Source of the DNA: Methylophaga sp.
GTDB taxonomy: Bacteria; Pseudomonadota; Gammaproteobacteria; Nitrosococcales; Methylophagaceae
Reading direction: 5' to 3'
NCBI GenBank assembly: GCA_020831825.1
Contig: JAFIFW010000005.1
Coordinates: forward strand, 343,120-407,119
Length of the DNA stretch: 64,000 nucleotides
A program made the position numbers and the translations under genes. The notes beneath the pieces are model-generated. The model worked only from the letters and a program-made list of their open reading frames with translations. It had not been told where the DNA came from and made no database searches. Positions 37,814-46,953 of this stretch are shown in pieces (the stretch's first letter is position 1; the number at the start of each line of letters is the position of its first letter).

Positions 37814-38443
37814 TCAATGGTTATTACGTTCATCCAGGCTATCGTAGTAGATGATGGCCAGATAGCGGATCGGCATTTGTAGTTTGGTTTCTGGTCGATG
37901 AGGCTGTTCAGCGTTGAAGGTCAGTGAATCTCCTGGCTCAAGCAGATAGGTTTCGTCGCTGACGGTGTATTCCAGCCGACCTTCCAGCATGTAGATAAAT
38001 TCGGTACCGGGATGTTCGAACGGGGCAAAGACCTCGCTTTCTTCTTCCAGCGAAATCAGAAAAGGTTCGAACAGTTTGTTGGGTCCTTGATCGTAGGCCA
38101 GCAGTTGATAGGTATGACCGGACTTGGTGCCGCGCCGAACCACCTCCATGCCTTCGCCGCTTTTGACGAACTGGGCGCCGCCCTTGGGATTGTCGTAATC
38201 GTTAAACAATCTGGACAGTGTGACACCCAGAGCATTTGCCAGTTGTTCCAGTTTATCCAGGCTGGGCGAGGTCAAACCGTTTTCGATTTTGCTGAGCATG
38301 CCGCGGCTCAGGTTGGCACGATCTGCGACTTCAGCAATGGTCAGGCCGTTGCCCAGGCGAATGCTGCGCAGCGTATTTCCTAAATGTTTATCCAGTGATT
38401 TGACGGTGCTTTCGTGGCTGTTGAGTTCTTCTCTGATGTTCAC
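37814..38443 (-). CDS. XRE-type HTH regulator with cupin domain
   Basis: Transcription factor of 209 residues. An XRE helix-turn-helix (about 24-80: LTIAEVADRANLSRGMLSKI, then NGLTSPSLDKL) is followed by a C-terminal cupin (about 130-200) with FEHPGTEFIYMLEGRLEY and LEPGDSLTFNAEQPHRPE, a small-molecule sensor fold. The GTG at 38443 is preferred: GGAG lies 9 bases before it and the protein then starts directly at the conserved part. An in-frame ATG at 38596 would place the start against the palindrome and add 51 poor residues. It is divergent from the N-methylglutamate operon, which it probably controls. Confidence 0.82.
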   Translation of the reverse strand: MNIREELNSHESTVKSLDKHLGNTLRSIRLGNGLTIAEVADRANLSRGMLSKIENGLTSPSLDKLEQLANALGVTLSRLFNDYDNPKGGAQFVKSGEGMEVVRRGTKSGHTYQLLAYDQGPNKLFEPFLISLEEESEVFAPFEHPGTEFIYMLEGRLEYTVSDETYLLEPGDSLTFNAEQPHRPETKLQMPIRYLAIIYYDSLDERNNH

Positions 38444-38596
38444 CTGCGTGTTCTCCGCTGAGTGGCTGCTGCAAGGCTCTGTTTTTTTGGTTCCTTTGGC
38501 TGTGTCAGCAGTTATTGAGCCAATAAATTCATTTGAGGAAAAAAAGTTTCCCAAACGGTTGACAGTCTGCCCGATGGTGTGCGTAAATGCAATCAA

Positions 38597-38615
38597 TGTT
38601 TCACTCAGTGAAACA
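38597..38615. promoter_or_regulatory. 19-bp palindromic operator
   Basis: TGTTTCACTCAGTGAAACA is a perfect inverted repeat around a central C. It lies between the divergent HTH-cupin regulator and mgdA, 80 bp before mgdA and directly upstream of a plausible -35. It is the best candidate binding site for the regulator. Confidence 0.65.
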
Positions 38616-38618
38616 ATG

Positions 38619-38648
38619 TTTACTTAATAGGTGGTGGGTGGTTTATAC
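38619..38648 (+). promoter_or_regulatory. Possible sigma70 promoter of the mgd-gmaS-mgs operon
   Basis: TTTACT (38619-38624) and TTATAC (38643-38648) are 18 bp apart, just after the palindrome and 47 bp before the mgdA start. The hexamers match only in part, so this is tentative. Confidence 0.35.
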
Positions 38649-38694
38649 CACTAAAGGTGTAGATGGGATGGCGAGACAACAATGAGGGTGAAGA

Positions 38695-39936
38695 ATGCCA
38701 TTAAGTTTGTTGAAGTATGCGCTGAGTCGTGAACACCCGGCTCCACGGTTTTTCAGAGACTGTACCGAGCCGAAAAAAACCTATGACGCTGTCATTATCG
38801 GTGGTGGTGGTCATGGTCTGGCGGCGGCTTATTATCTGGCCAAGGATTTTGGTATCACCAACGTGGCGGTATTGGAAAAAGGCTATATCGGTGGGGGCAA
38901 CACCGGTCGTAATACCACGATTGTCCGTTCCAATTATCTGACACCCGAGGGCGTTAACTTCTATGACGCCAGTGTGCAAATGTATGAAGGTTTGTCACAG
39001 GAACTGGACATCAATCTGTTCTATTCAACGCGTGGTCATTTCACTCTGGCGCATACCGAATCGGCAATGCGCACCATGCGCTGGCGGGCAGAAGTCAACA
39101 AACATGTTGGCGTGGAAAGCTATGTGGTCGGACCTGAAGAAATTCTTAAAGCCTGTCCTCAGCTGGATATCAGTTGCAGTGGTCAGGCGCCAATTCTGGG
39201 GGCGCTTTACCACGCGCCAGGTTCGGTCGCTCGGCATGATGCTGTGGCCTGGGGCTATGCCAAAGAAGCCGATCGGATGGGCGTTGAGATTTTTCAGAAT
39301 ACCGAAGTCACTGGCATCGACGTGAAAAGCGGCAAAGTGGTCGGTGTGCAAACCAACAAGGGTTATATCAGCAGCGGTCGTGTCTTGTCAGCGGTAGCGG
39401 GATTTACCCCGCGTATCACCGAAATGGTCGGTATTGAGACACCGATAGTCATTCACCCTTTGCAGGCCTGTGTCAGCGAACCGATGAAACCCTGGTTAAA
39501 CACCATTCTGGTGTCGGGAAGCCTGCATGTTTATGTCAGTCAGTCATCGCGTGGCGAATTGGTGATGGGCTCTTCACTGGATCCCTATGAAGTGCATTCA
39601 ACCCGCAGTTCGCTGGATTTTGTCGAGGGACTGAGCTCGCACATCGTCGATATGTTCCCGTTTCTGGGCAACGTCAAAGTGGTGCGGCAGTGGGCCGGGA
39701 TGGCAGATATCACGCCCGACTTCGCTCCAATCATGGGTAAAACTCCGGTTGAAGGTTTTTATCTGGATGCTGGCTGGGGCACCTGGGGCTTCAAGGCCAC
39801 GCCGATCAGCGGCAAGACCATGGCTGAGACCATGGCCCGAGATATAGCGCCGGAGTTGATCAAATCATTCCGACTGTCCCGTTTTGAAGAATACGAGCTG
39901 ACCGGTGAAAAAGGCGCAGCCTCGGTCGGCCACTAA
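38695..39936 (+). CDS. mgdA: N-methylglutamate dehydrogenase subunit A (SoxB-like)
   Basis: FAD/FMN subunit of the heterotetrameric N-methylglutamate dehydrogenase, which oxidises N-methylglutamate to glutamate and releases the methyl carbon as formaldehyde or methylene-THF. It is homologous to the beta subunit of sarcosine oxidase. The FAD Rossmann motif GGGGHGLAAAYYLA is at about 36-49. The motif ARHDAVAWGYA corresponds to the SoxB site where FMN is attached to His. The substrate-site C-terminus (GWGTWGFKATPISGK) is also present. 413 residues, normal. First gene of an eight-gene operon. Confidence 0.92.
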   Translation: MPLSLLKYALSREHPAPRFFRDCTEPKKTYDAVIIGGGGHGLAAAYYLAKDFGITNVAVLEKGYIGGGNTGRNTTIVRSNYLTPEGVNFYDASVQMYEGLSQELDINLFYSTRGHFTLAHTESAMRTMRWRAEVNKHVGVESYVVGPEEILKACPQLDISCSGQAPILGALYHAPGSVARHDAVAWGYAKEADRMGVEIFQNTEVTGIDVKSGKVVGVQTNKGYISSGRVLSAVAGFTPRITEMVGIETPIVIHPLQACVSEPMKPWLNTILVSGSLHVYVSQSSRGELVMGSSLDPYEVHSTRSSLDFVEGLSSHIVDMFPFLGNVKVVRQWAGMADITPDFAPIMGKTPVEGFYLDAGWGTWGFKATPISGKTMAETMARDIAPELIKSFRLSRFEEYELTGEKGAASVGH

Positions 39937-39950
39937 TTGAGAGCAGTGTT

Positions 39951-40214
39951 ATGAAACTACTTCAATGCCCTGTCAACGGGACGAGACCCATCAGTGAGTT
40001 CACCTATGGTGGCGAATATCGCGAGGCACCAGACCCGCAAACCAGCAGCGATAAGATCTGGGCGGATTATGTACACAACCGGCATGGTTCGCCTGGTTTG
40101 AAAAAAGAGTGGTGGTATCACGGCCCCAGCGGAACCTGGTTTATAGCCGAACGTAACACGCTGACCGATAACGTCAGCCGTACCTATCTTTTTGGTCAGG
40201 AGAAAGATGCATGA
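39951..40214 (+). CDS. mgdB: N-methylglutamate dehydrogenase subunit B (SoxD-like)
   Basis: Small delta-type subunit of 87 residues. It keeps the family pattern CPVNGTRPISEFTYGGEYRE and EWWYHGPSGTWFIAERNT. In sarcosine oxidase the delta subunit binds zinc with three Cys and one His. Here only Cys 6 and the His of WYHG are seen, so the zinc site seems lost. It overlaps mgdC by 4 bp (ATGA). Confidence 0.88.
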   Translation: MKLLQCPVNGTRPISEFTYGGEYREAPDPQTSSDKIWADYVHNRHGSPGLKKEWWYHGPSGTWFIAERNTLTDNVSRTYLFGQEKDA

Positions 40215-43114
40215 CATTGCGTATTGCAGAAAAAAAAGGTGAGTGGATTAACCGCGATATGCCGCTGACCTTCACCTATGAAGGCCAGACCGTTGAGGCA
40301 TTTGAAGGTGACACGATGAGCAGTGCGCTATGGGCCGCCGGTATCAAAGTGCTGGGTCGCAGCTTTAAATATCACCGGGCAAGGGGTGTGCTCAGCTTTG
40401 CCAATCATGATGTTAATGCATTGATGACCGATGGCGTGGATACCAACATCCGAGCAGACGTAATTCCGGTCAGTCATGGCATGGAGCTGTTTGCCGTCAA
40501 CACCGAAGGAGGGGTCGTAAAAGACAAGAACCGTTTTATTGACCGCCTGTCACCCTTTTTACCAGTAGGTTTTTACTACAAGACCTTCTTCAAGCCGCGC
40601 ATGATGTTTCCATTTTGGGAAAACAAAATCCGTAAGGCGGCGGGACTGGGTAAGGTTAACTTTGACTACCCAAGACAGTTGCGCCCAAAACGCAATGCTC
40701 ACTGTGATGTGCTGATCATTGGGGCTGGTCCTTCTGGATTGTCAGCAGCATTGACGGCTGCCAATCATGGCAAACAAGTCATTCTGGTTGATGAAAACCG
40801 CTACGCCGGTGGCAGTCTTGGCTATGACCATGCTGCGGACAGCAGTACCAGTGACAAGCTGGAAACTTTACTGAAACAGGTCAGTGAGCACAGCAATATT
40901 CGGCTGATTTGTGATGCTTATGCGGGTGGTTACTATGGTGATCATCTGGTGCCAGTCGTCGGCAAGGAAGGCATTACCAAAGTGCGGGCGCGCAGTGTCA
41001 TTGTCGCGACCGGAGCCTTTGAGCAACCGCCGGTATTTCGTAATAACGATTTACCCGGGGTCATGCTGGGCAGTGCTGCTCAGCGCCTGGTGCATCGTTA
41101 TGCAGTCAAACCGTTTCATCGCGGTGTAGTGGTGACTGGCAATGATCACGGCTACCGCACGGCGTTGGATCTGATCGCTGGTGGTGTTGAGGTGCTGGCC
41201 CTCGTGGATATGCGCCAGCAATCTGGTGATGAGCAACTGGCTGCAGCAGTCGCCAGCAAAGGCATCACGATTCATTTGGCAAGTTGTATTTACGAAGTCA
41301 TTCCCAGCAGTGACAAGCTGGGTGTGGCAGAGGTCGTGCTGGCAGGCTATGACGAGCAAACCGCTTCAGCCAGACTTGAGCACAGCAGCCGTATCGCCTG
41401 TGATGGTGTCGCCATGAGTGCGGGTTGGGCGCCAGCCGCTGCCTTGCTGTATCAGGCCGGAACCAAAATGCGTTACGACTATGCGGTTGAACAGTTTGTG
41501 CCGGCCCAGTTGCCAGAAGGTGTGTTTGCGGCCGGTAAGGTCAACGGTGTCTATGACCTTGCTTTGCGACTGCGTGACGGTCAACGTGCTGCGGCTGATG
41601 CAGTGCGTTATCTGGGCGGGCAGGATGTTGAGCAGATTGAAGTGACGCAAAGCTTCCAGCTTGCTCCCAGCCATGCCTATCCGATTGTGCATCATCCCGA
41701 TGGCAAGAACTTTGTCGACTTTGATGAAGATATTCAGGTCAAGGACTTCATCAATGCCGCCAAAGAAGGTTTCGACAATATCGAATTGATGAAACGTTTC
41801 ACTACCGTAGGCATGGGGCCAAGTCAGGGCAAACATTCCAATATGAATGCCATCCGTATTCTGGCGCGTATTCGTCAGTTGCCGGTGGAACAGATTGGCA
41901 CCACCACTGCCCGACCATTTTTTCATCCGACGCCGTTGGCACATCTGGGTGGGCGGGGATTTCATCCACATCGTTTAACCGCCATGCATGAATGGCATGT
42001 CAATCACGGTGGCGTGATGATGGAGGCCGGTGCCTGGATGCGTCCTGCCTGGTATCAACCACAAGGTGCCAAGCTTACCGCACAACAAGCAGTGCAACAG
42101 GAAGCAATGGCTGTTCGCAACGCGGCAGGCATGATTGATGGCAGCACGCTCGGCAAGATCGAGGTGTTTGGCCAGGATGCCGGTGCTTTCCTGGAGCGCT
42201 TCTATACTGGCAAGTTTGCCGATTTGCAGTTTGGCAGCAGTCGAGTTGCCCTGTTGCTGGACGAAGCCGGCGTCATGGTTGATGACGGCGTGGCTGCGCG
42301 GCTTGCTGAAGACAAGTTCTATGTGTCCACCAATTCCTCCAACGCCGCGACAGTGTATCGGGAAATGCAACGAAATCTGCAGCTATGGGGCATGTCGGTG
42401 ACCCTGGTCAATCTGACTGGAGCCATGGCAGCAATGACGCTGGCAGGACCGGCATCAGGTTCCATTCTGACCGAGTTGACCGAACTGGATTTATTTGAGG
42501 AAGCCTTTCCGCAAGGGGCCATTCGGACTGCTGAAGTTGCGGGTGTGCAGGCTCGAATCATGCGAGTGGCGTTTGTCGCGGATCTTGCGTTTGAAATTCA
42601 TGTGCCATCGAGCAGCGCACTGCATGTCTGGCAAAAAATCATGAAAACCGGCCAGCCATTCGGCTTGCGGCCTTTTGGCACCGATGCTCAGCGTTTGCTC
42701 AGGCTGGAGATGGGCCACCATCTGATCAGCCACGATACCGATGGCCTGACCAATCCCTTTGAAGCGCATGCCGGTGGTCTGCTGGCGATGGACAAAGCTT
42801 TTTTTACCGGGCAACGCAGCCTGCAGATTCTGGCGGCCAAGCCAGTGAAAAAGCAGCTGGTTAAATTTGTACTTGATCCGGGGTTCAGCGCGGAACTGCC
42901 CAAAGAATGCAATCTGGTCATTAACGCGGGTCAGATCACCGGGCGGGTCACCAGTATTGCTTACAGCGAGTATCTGAACCGGGTGATCGGTATGGCGTTT
43001 GTGGCACCGGATCAGGCGGCCAATGGGCAGCAGTTCGATATTCGCACTGATGATGGTCTGCTGGTGAAAGCCCGAGTGGTCCAGGGTTCTTTTTTCAAAC
43101 TGTCTGCCCAATAG
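40211..43114 (+). CDS. mgdC: N-methylglutamate dehydrogenase subunit C (SoxA-like)
   Basis: Large alpha-type subunit of 967 residues. The N-terminal ferredoxin-like region (about 15-100) lacks the cluster cysteines, as in sarcosine oxidase alpha. A pyridine-nucleotide/FAD domain follows, with GAGPSGLSAALTAANHG at about 176. The C-terminal half (from about 580) is an aminomethyltransferase (GcvT-like) folate domain that can pass the methyl carbon to tetrahydrofolate. It shows the start HEWHVNHGGVMMEAGAWMRP and a family-typical HAGGLLAMDKAFFTG near the end. All parts are present. It is 9 bp before mgdD. Confidence 0.92.
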   Translation: MTLRIAEKKGEWINRDMPLTFTYEGQTVEAFEGDTMSSALWAAGIKVLGRSFKYHRARGVLSFANHDVNALMTDGVDTNIRADVIPVSHGMELFAVNTEGGVVKDKNRFIDRLSPFLPVGFYYKTFFKPRMMFPFWENKIRKAAGLGKVNFDYPRQLRPKRNAHCDVLIIGAGPSGLSAALTAANHGKQVILVDENRYAGGSLGYDHAADSSTSDKLETLLKQVSEHSNIRLICDAYAGGYYGDHLVPVVGKEGITKVRARSVIVATGAFEQPPVFRNNDLPGVMLGSAAQRLVHRYAVKPFHRGVVVTGNDHGYRTALDLIAGGVEVLALVDMRQQSGDEQLAAAVASKGITIHLASCIYEVIPSSDKLGVAEVVLAGYDEQTASARLEHSSRIACDGVAMSAGWAPAAALLYQAGTKMRYDYAVEQFVPAQLPEGVFAAGKVNGVYDLALRLRDGQRAAADAVRYLGGQDVEQIEVTQSFQLAPSHAYPIVHHPDGKNFVDFDEDIQVKDFINAAKEGFDNIELMKRFTTVGMGPSQGKHSNMNAIRILARIRQLPVEQIGTTTARPFFHPTPLAHLGGRGFHPHRLTAMHEWHVNHGGVMMEAGAWMRPAWYQPQGAKLTAQQAVQQEAMAVRNAAGMIDGSTLGKIEVFGQDAGAFLERFYTGKFADLQFGSSRVALLLDEAGVMVDDGVAARLAEDKFYVSTNSSNAATVYREMQRNLQLWGMSVTLVNLTGAMAAMTLAGPASGSILTELTELDLFEEAFPQGAIRTAEVAGVQARIMRVAFVADLAFEIHVPSSSALHVWQKIMKTGQPFGLRPFGTDAQRLLRLEMGHHLISHDTDGLTNPFEAHAGGLLAMDKAFFTGQRSLQILAAKPVKKQLVKFVLDPGFSAELPKECNLVINAGQITGRVTSIAYSEYLNRVIGMAFVAPDQAANGQQFDIRTDDGLLVKARVVQGSFFKLSAQ

Positions 43115-43123
43115 GAGCCAGCC

Positions 43124-43786
43124 ATGCAACGTCCTGTTTTACGAAGTCCGGCAGCCTTTGCTCAGGAAGCACTCAAGCCAGAGAGGGGGGTGATCAATCA
43201 GATGATGACCGCCAACAGCTTTGCTGATCCGGCAACTGAGGCTGAGTACGTCAGTCGTCTGAGCCTGTGTGATGTCAGTTTTTTGCAACGTTTTGGCTGC
43301 AAAGGGCCAACCGCTGCTGAATGGCTGTCAGCTCAGGGCCTGCCGGTGCCAGAGCAAGCCAATCATTATGTGCAGCAAGGTGAACTGCGGGTTTTGAGGT
43401 TGGGTAACAGTGAATTTCTGATTGAGGAAGAGGCAGGCAGTGAACAGCTTGCTCAACTCAATCAAACCGATGTACCAGAGCGGGTGCATGCGGTACTCCG
43501 CAACGACGCGGCATTTGTGATAAGCGGGCCGTTAGTGAGCGAGTTATTCGCACAGGTGTGTGACATCGATGTCATCGCCGAGCTAGAGGATGAGTCACGC
43601 TTAGTAATGACGATGATGGCAGGTGTATCGGTGACCATGCTGCGGCAGAAATCTGCTGAAGGATGGCAATACCGGGTCTGGTGTGACGGCACCTTGGGTG
43701 TCTATTTGTGGCAGACACTGCTGACCATCATTCAGGAATTAGGTGGTGGCCCGGTTGGCGCCAATCATTACTTCAAAAGTAATTAA
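43124..43786 (+). CDS. mgdD: N-methylglutamate dehydrogenase subunit D (SoxG-like)
   Basis: Gamma-type subunit of 220 residues with the fold of the folate-binding aminomethyltransferase. The order MgdA-B-C-D matches the sarcosine oxidase BDAG order. Recognisable parts are the LSLCDVSFLQRFGCKGPTA segment and the C-terminal RVWCDGTLGVYLWQTL. It needs the other subunits for activity. A GGAG site (AGGAG, 43112-43116) precedes the ATG. Confidence 0.88.
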   Translation: MQRPVLRSPAAFAQEALKPERGVINQMMTANSFADPATEAEYVSRLSLCDVSFLQRFGCKGPTAAEWLSAQGLPVPEQANHYVQQGELRVLRLGNSEFLIEEEAGSEQLAQLNQTDVPERVHAVLRNDAAFVISGPLVSELFAQVCDIDVIAELEDESRLVMTMMAGVSVTMLRQKSAEGWQYRVWCDGTLGVYLWQTLLTIIQELGGGPVGANHYFKSN

Positions 43787-43825
43787 GCCAGCAAAGCTAC
43801 GCACTTTAACTCAGAGGTGAAGGTT

Positions 43826-45235
43826 ATGAAATATGAAGCAGAAGCAACCGAGGTGACGAAACAATCCAGTGAAGCCGCCGATGTGACTCAGCGTCGAATT
43901 ATCAAGACGGTCGAGGAAGCCAAGCAGTTTCTCAAGGACAATAACGTCAAATACGTGCTTGCACAGTTTGTTGATATTCATGGTGTGGCCAAGGTCAAAT
44001 CAGTTCCGGCAGCTCATCTTGAGGATATTCTGAACAGCGGCGCCGGTTTTGCGGGTGGTGCCATCTGGGGCATGGGTATCAAACCGAACGGCCCTGACTA
44101 TATGGCCGTGGGTGACCTGTCGACCTTGAGTCTGATTCCCTGGCAGACAGGCTATGCACGCATTATCTGTGACGGGCATGTTAACGGAAAGCCCTATGAG
44201 TATGACTCTCGGGTGGTCTTGAAAAATCAGCTTGAGCGCATCAAAGCCCGTGGCTGGACCCTGTATACCGGGCTGGAACCTGAATTTTCACTGCTGAAAA
44301 AAGACGATTACGGTCATATTCACCCCTGTGACCCTACGGATACTCTGTTAAAACCGTGTTATGACTACAAGGGGATTACCAGACAGAGCGCCTATCTTGA
44401 AAAACTGACTGAAGCCTTGCTGGAAGTGGGTATTGACGTCTATCAGATCGATCACGAAGACGCCAACGGTCAGTTTGAAATCAACTACACCTACGCCGAC
44501 TGCCTGCGCAGCGCTGATGATTACATCATGTTCAAGATGGCGGCCAGCGAGATCGCCAACGAGATGGGCATGATCTGTTCGTTTATGTCCAAACCGTTCA
44601 GCAACCGCCCTGGAAACGGCATGCACTTGCACGTATCAATTGGCGATGGTGAAAAGAGTCTGTTCCAGGATGACAGCGATCCTTCAGGCCTCGGCCTGTC
44701 CAAGCTGGCTCGGCACTTCATGGCTGGCATTCTCGAACATGCTCCGGCTCTGACCGCCATTGCTGCACCAACCGTTAACTCATACAAACGTCTGGTGGTA
44801 GGGCGTTCGCTATCTGGTGCGACTTGGGCACCAGCTTATATCTCTTATGGCAATAACAACCGTTCCACCATGGTGCGTATTCCTTATGGCCGTATCGAAC
44901 TGCGTCTGCCCGATGGCACCTGCAATCCCTATCTTACAACCGCCGCAATGATTGCTGCCGGTATGGACGGTGTTGAGCGTGAACTTGAGCCGGGCAAAGG
45001 ACATGATAGCAATCTGTATGACATGACACCGGCAGAGCTGGCAGAAAACGGTATCGGTATCTTACCTCAGAACCTGCATGAAGCCCTGCTGGCCTTGGAA
45101 AAAGATGACGTCATCATGGGCGCGCTGGGAGAAGGTTTGGCCAAGGAGTTCCTTGAACTGAAACATATGGAATGGGTGGAATACATGCGACATGTGTCCG
45201 ACTGGGAAATTAATCAATACGTAGAGTTTTATTAA
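43826..45235 (+). CDS. gmaS: Gamma-glutamylmethylamide synthetase
   Basis: Glutamine-synthetase-like ligase that joins methylamine to glutamate with ATP, the entry step of the N-methylglutamate pathway. The glutamine synthetase core motifs are visible: [25 protein letters not shown], the ATP-site region [18 protein letters not shown], and the SYKRLV stretch leading to [10 protein letters not shown] and the [12 protein letters not shown] end. Together with the neighbours these separate it from a true GlnA. GAGGTGAAGG before ATG 43826 decides the start over GTG 43817. 469 residues. Confidence 0.93.
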   Translation: MKYEAEATEVTKQSSEAADVTQRRIIKTVEEAKQFLKDNNVKYVLAQFVDIHGVAKVKSVPAAHLEDILNSGAGFAGGAIWGMGIKPNGPDYMAVGDLSTLSLIPWQTGYARIICDGHVNGKPYEYDSRVVLKNQLERIKARGWTLYTGLEPEFSLLKKDDYGHIHPCDPTDTLLKPCYDYKGITRQSAYLEKLTEALLEVGIDVYQIDHEDANGQFEINYTYADCLRSADDYIMFKMAASEIANEMGMICSFMSKPFSNRPGNGMHLHVSIGDGEKSLFQDDSDPSGLGLSKLARHFMAGILEHAPALTAIAAPTVNSYKRLVVGRSLSGATWAPAYISYGNNNRSTMVRIPYGRIELRLPDGTCNPYLTTAAMIAAGMDGVERELEPGKGHDSNLYDMTPAELAENGIGILPQNLHEALLALEKDDVIMGALGEGLAKEFLELKHMEWVEYMRHVSDWEINQYVEFY

Positions 45236-45273
45236 GCCTTTCTTTTTGAAAGTATTTTGTTGGGAGAGTTGTT

Positions 45274-46179
45274 ATGTGTGGAATCGTTGGCCTTTATCTG
45301 AAAAACGATAAGTATGAGGGCGAGCTGGGCAAGTTGTTTACACCCATGCTGATTGCGATGACGGAGCGTGGCCCTGACAGCGCCGGTTTTGCTATCTATG
45401 GTGACGAGGTGACCGAAGGTTGCAAATTGACGCTACGCCATGAGAATGAAAACTTCGATTGGCAGGCGCTGGCTGATGCGATCAAAACCAGCCTGAATAC
45501 CACTGTGGACTGGTTCCAGAATAACAAGGTCGCGATCTTCAAAGTTGCTGCCGAGGCTGAAAGTATCGAAGACTATCTGGCATCGAATCATCAAGATGTG
45601 AGGGTGATGAGCGCGGGTAAGTCGATCGAAATCCTCAAGGAAGTCGGTTTGCCTGAACATATCGTGGACAGTTTCAAACTGAGCCAGATGAAAGGTAGCC
45701 ACATCATCGGCCATACCCGCATGGCCACCGAGTCTGCTGTCAGCATGGAGGGAAGTCACCCGTTTTCAACCGGTCTGGATCTGTGTCTGGTACATAACGG
45801 CTCATTTTCTAACCACAACCGTCTGCGTCAGGAACTGAAGCGCGAAGGTATTGAGTTCAGTACTGAAAACGACACCGAAGTGGCAGCAGGTTACCTGACC
45901 TATCGTCTGCAGCAGGGGGATTCACTCAATGAAGCACTCGAAAATGCACTGCAAACGCTGGATGGTTTTTACACGCTGACTATCGGTACCAAAGACGGCT
46001 TTGCTGTGGTGCGGGATCCGATTGCCTGCAAACCGGCGGTCATTGCAGAAACCGATGATTACGTCGCCATGGCTTCAGAGTATCAGGCTTTGACCACCCT
46101 GCCGGGCATTGAAAGCGCCAAGGTCTGGGAGCCCGAACCCGCCAGAATTTATGTCTGGGAACGTGGCACTACTCACTAA
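45274..46179 (+). CDS. mgsA: N-methylglutamate synthase subunit A (class II amidotransferase)
   Basis: Amidotransferase-like subunit of 301 residues, related to the N-terminal domain of glutamate synthase. The catalytic Cys is residue 2 in MCGIVGLYL. The glutaminase signatures GHTRMATES and SHPF, LVHNGSFSNHNRLR and the END TEVAAGYL segment are intact. It is thought to release the methylamine moiety of gamma-glutamylmethylamide for transfer. GGGAG lies 7 bases before the ATG. Confidence 0.92.
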   Translation: MCGIVGLYLKNDKYEGELGKLFTPMLIAMTERGPDSAGFAIYGDEVTEGCKLTLRHENENFDWQALADAIKTSLNTTVDWFQNNKVAIFKVAAEAESIEDYLASNHQDVRVMSAGKSIEILKEVGLPEHIVDSFKLSQMKGSHIIGHTRMATESAVSMEGSHPFSTGLDLCLVHNGSFSNHNRLRQELKREGIEFSTENDTEVAAGYLTYRLQQGDSLNEALENALQTLDGFYTLTIGTKDGFAVVRDPIACKPAVIAETDDYVAMASEYQALTTLPGIESAKVWEPEPARIYVWERGTTH

Positions 46180-46202
46180 ACAGCCTGAATCAGGAGAAGA
46201 CT

Positions 46203-46928
46203 ATGACTACCAATAATCTTGCTGAAAAATCAGCAACCGAAAACGGCGTTTACGATCTGGCGGTGCAATCGGTGCGTGAACTGAATCAGGCGCTGCATGA
46301 TCAACGTCACCAGCTGACCTGTACTGAATGGAAAGTACTGAACCCGAAAGGTCAGCACAACATCGCGGTCGGTGTTGATAAAAAGTTGACCATCGATATC
46401 CAGGGCCATGCCGGCTACTACTGCGCCGGCATGAACAAGGAAGCCGAGATCACCGTGTATGGCCATGCCGGTCAGGGTGTGGCGGAAAACATGATGTCCG
46501 GCACCGTTCGGGTCAAAGGTAATGCTTCATCGTCAGCGGGCGCGACCGCACATGGCGGCTTGCTGATCATCGAAGGTGATGCCGGTTCACGTTGCGGCAT
46601 TTCAATGAAGGGCGTCGATATTGTTGTTAAAGGCAGCGTCGGCCATATGAGCTGTTTTATGGGGCAGGCCGGCATTCTGGCTGTCTGCGGCGACGCCGGT
46701 GACGCGCTGGGCGATTCACTCTATGAAGCCCACATCTACGTCAAAGGTTCAGTGAAATCACTGGGTGCGGACTGCATTGAAAAAGAAATGCGTCCGGAAC
46801 ACATCGAGGAACTGACCAAACTGTTTGAACGCGCCGGTGTGACTGATCAAGATCCGAAACACTTCAAACGTTACGGCTCTGCCAGACAGCTTTACAACTT
46901 CAAAGTTGATAACGCTGCTGCTTATTAA
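46203..46928 (+). CDS. mgsB: N-methylglutamate synthase subunit B (GltB C-terminal-like)
   Basis: Right-handed beta-helix subunit of 241 residues, matching the GXGXG structural domain at the end of glutamate synthase. It shows the repeated glycine turns MNKEAEITVYGHAGQGVAENMMSG, then GDAGSRCGISMKG and GDAGDALGDSLYE. It is structural, holding the amidotransferase and FMN subunits. It follows mgsA by 23 bp, with AGGAG before the ATG. Confidence 0.9.
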   Translation: MTTNNLAEKSATENGVYDLAVQSVRELNQALHDQRHQLTCTEWKVLNPKGQHNIAVGVDKKLTIDIQGHAGYYCAGMNKEAEITVYGHAGQGVAENMMSGTVRVKGNASSSAGATAHGGLLIIEGDAGSRCGISMKGVDIVVKGSVGHMSCFMGQAGILAVCGDAGDALGDSLYEAHIYVKGSVKSLGADCIEKEMRPEHIEELTKLFERAGVTDQDPKHFKRYGSARQLYNFKVDNAAAY

Positions 46929-46953
46929 TGGCTGATATTGCGAGGAAATAGCA

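Noticed and set aside
41051..43129. Long antisense frames over mgdC
   Set aside because: They follow from the codon use of the large sense gene; none has a start signal or domain.
43826..45235. Ordinary glutamine synthetase (glnA)
   Set aside because: Its place in the mgd-mgs operon and its sequence pattern fit gamma-glutamylmethylamide synthetase.
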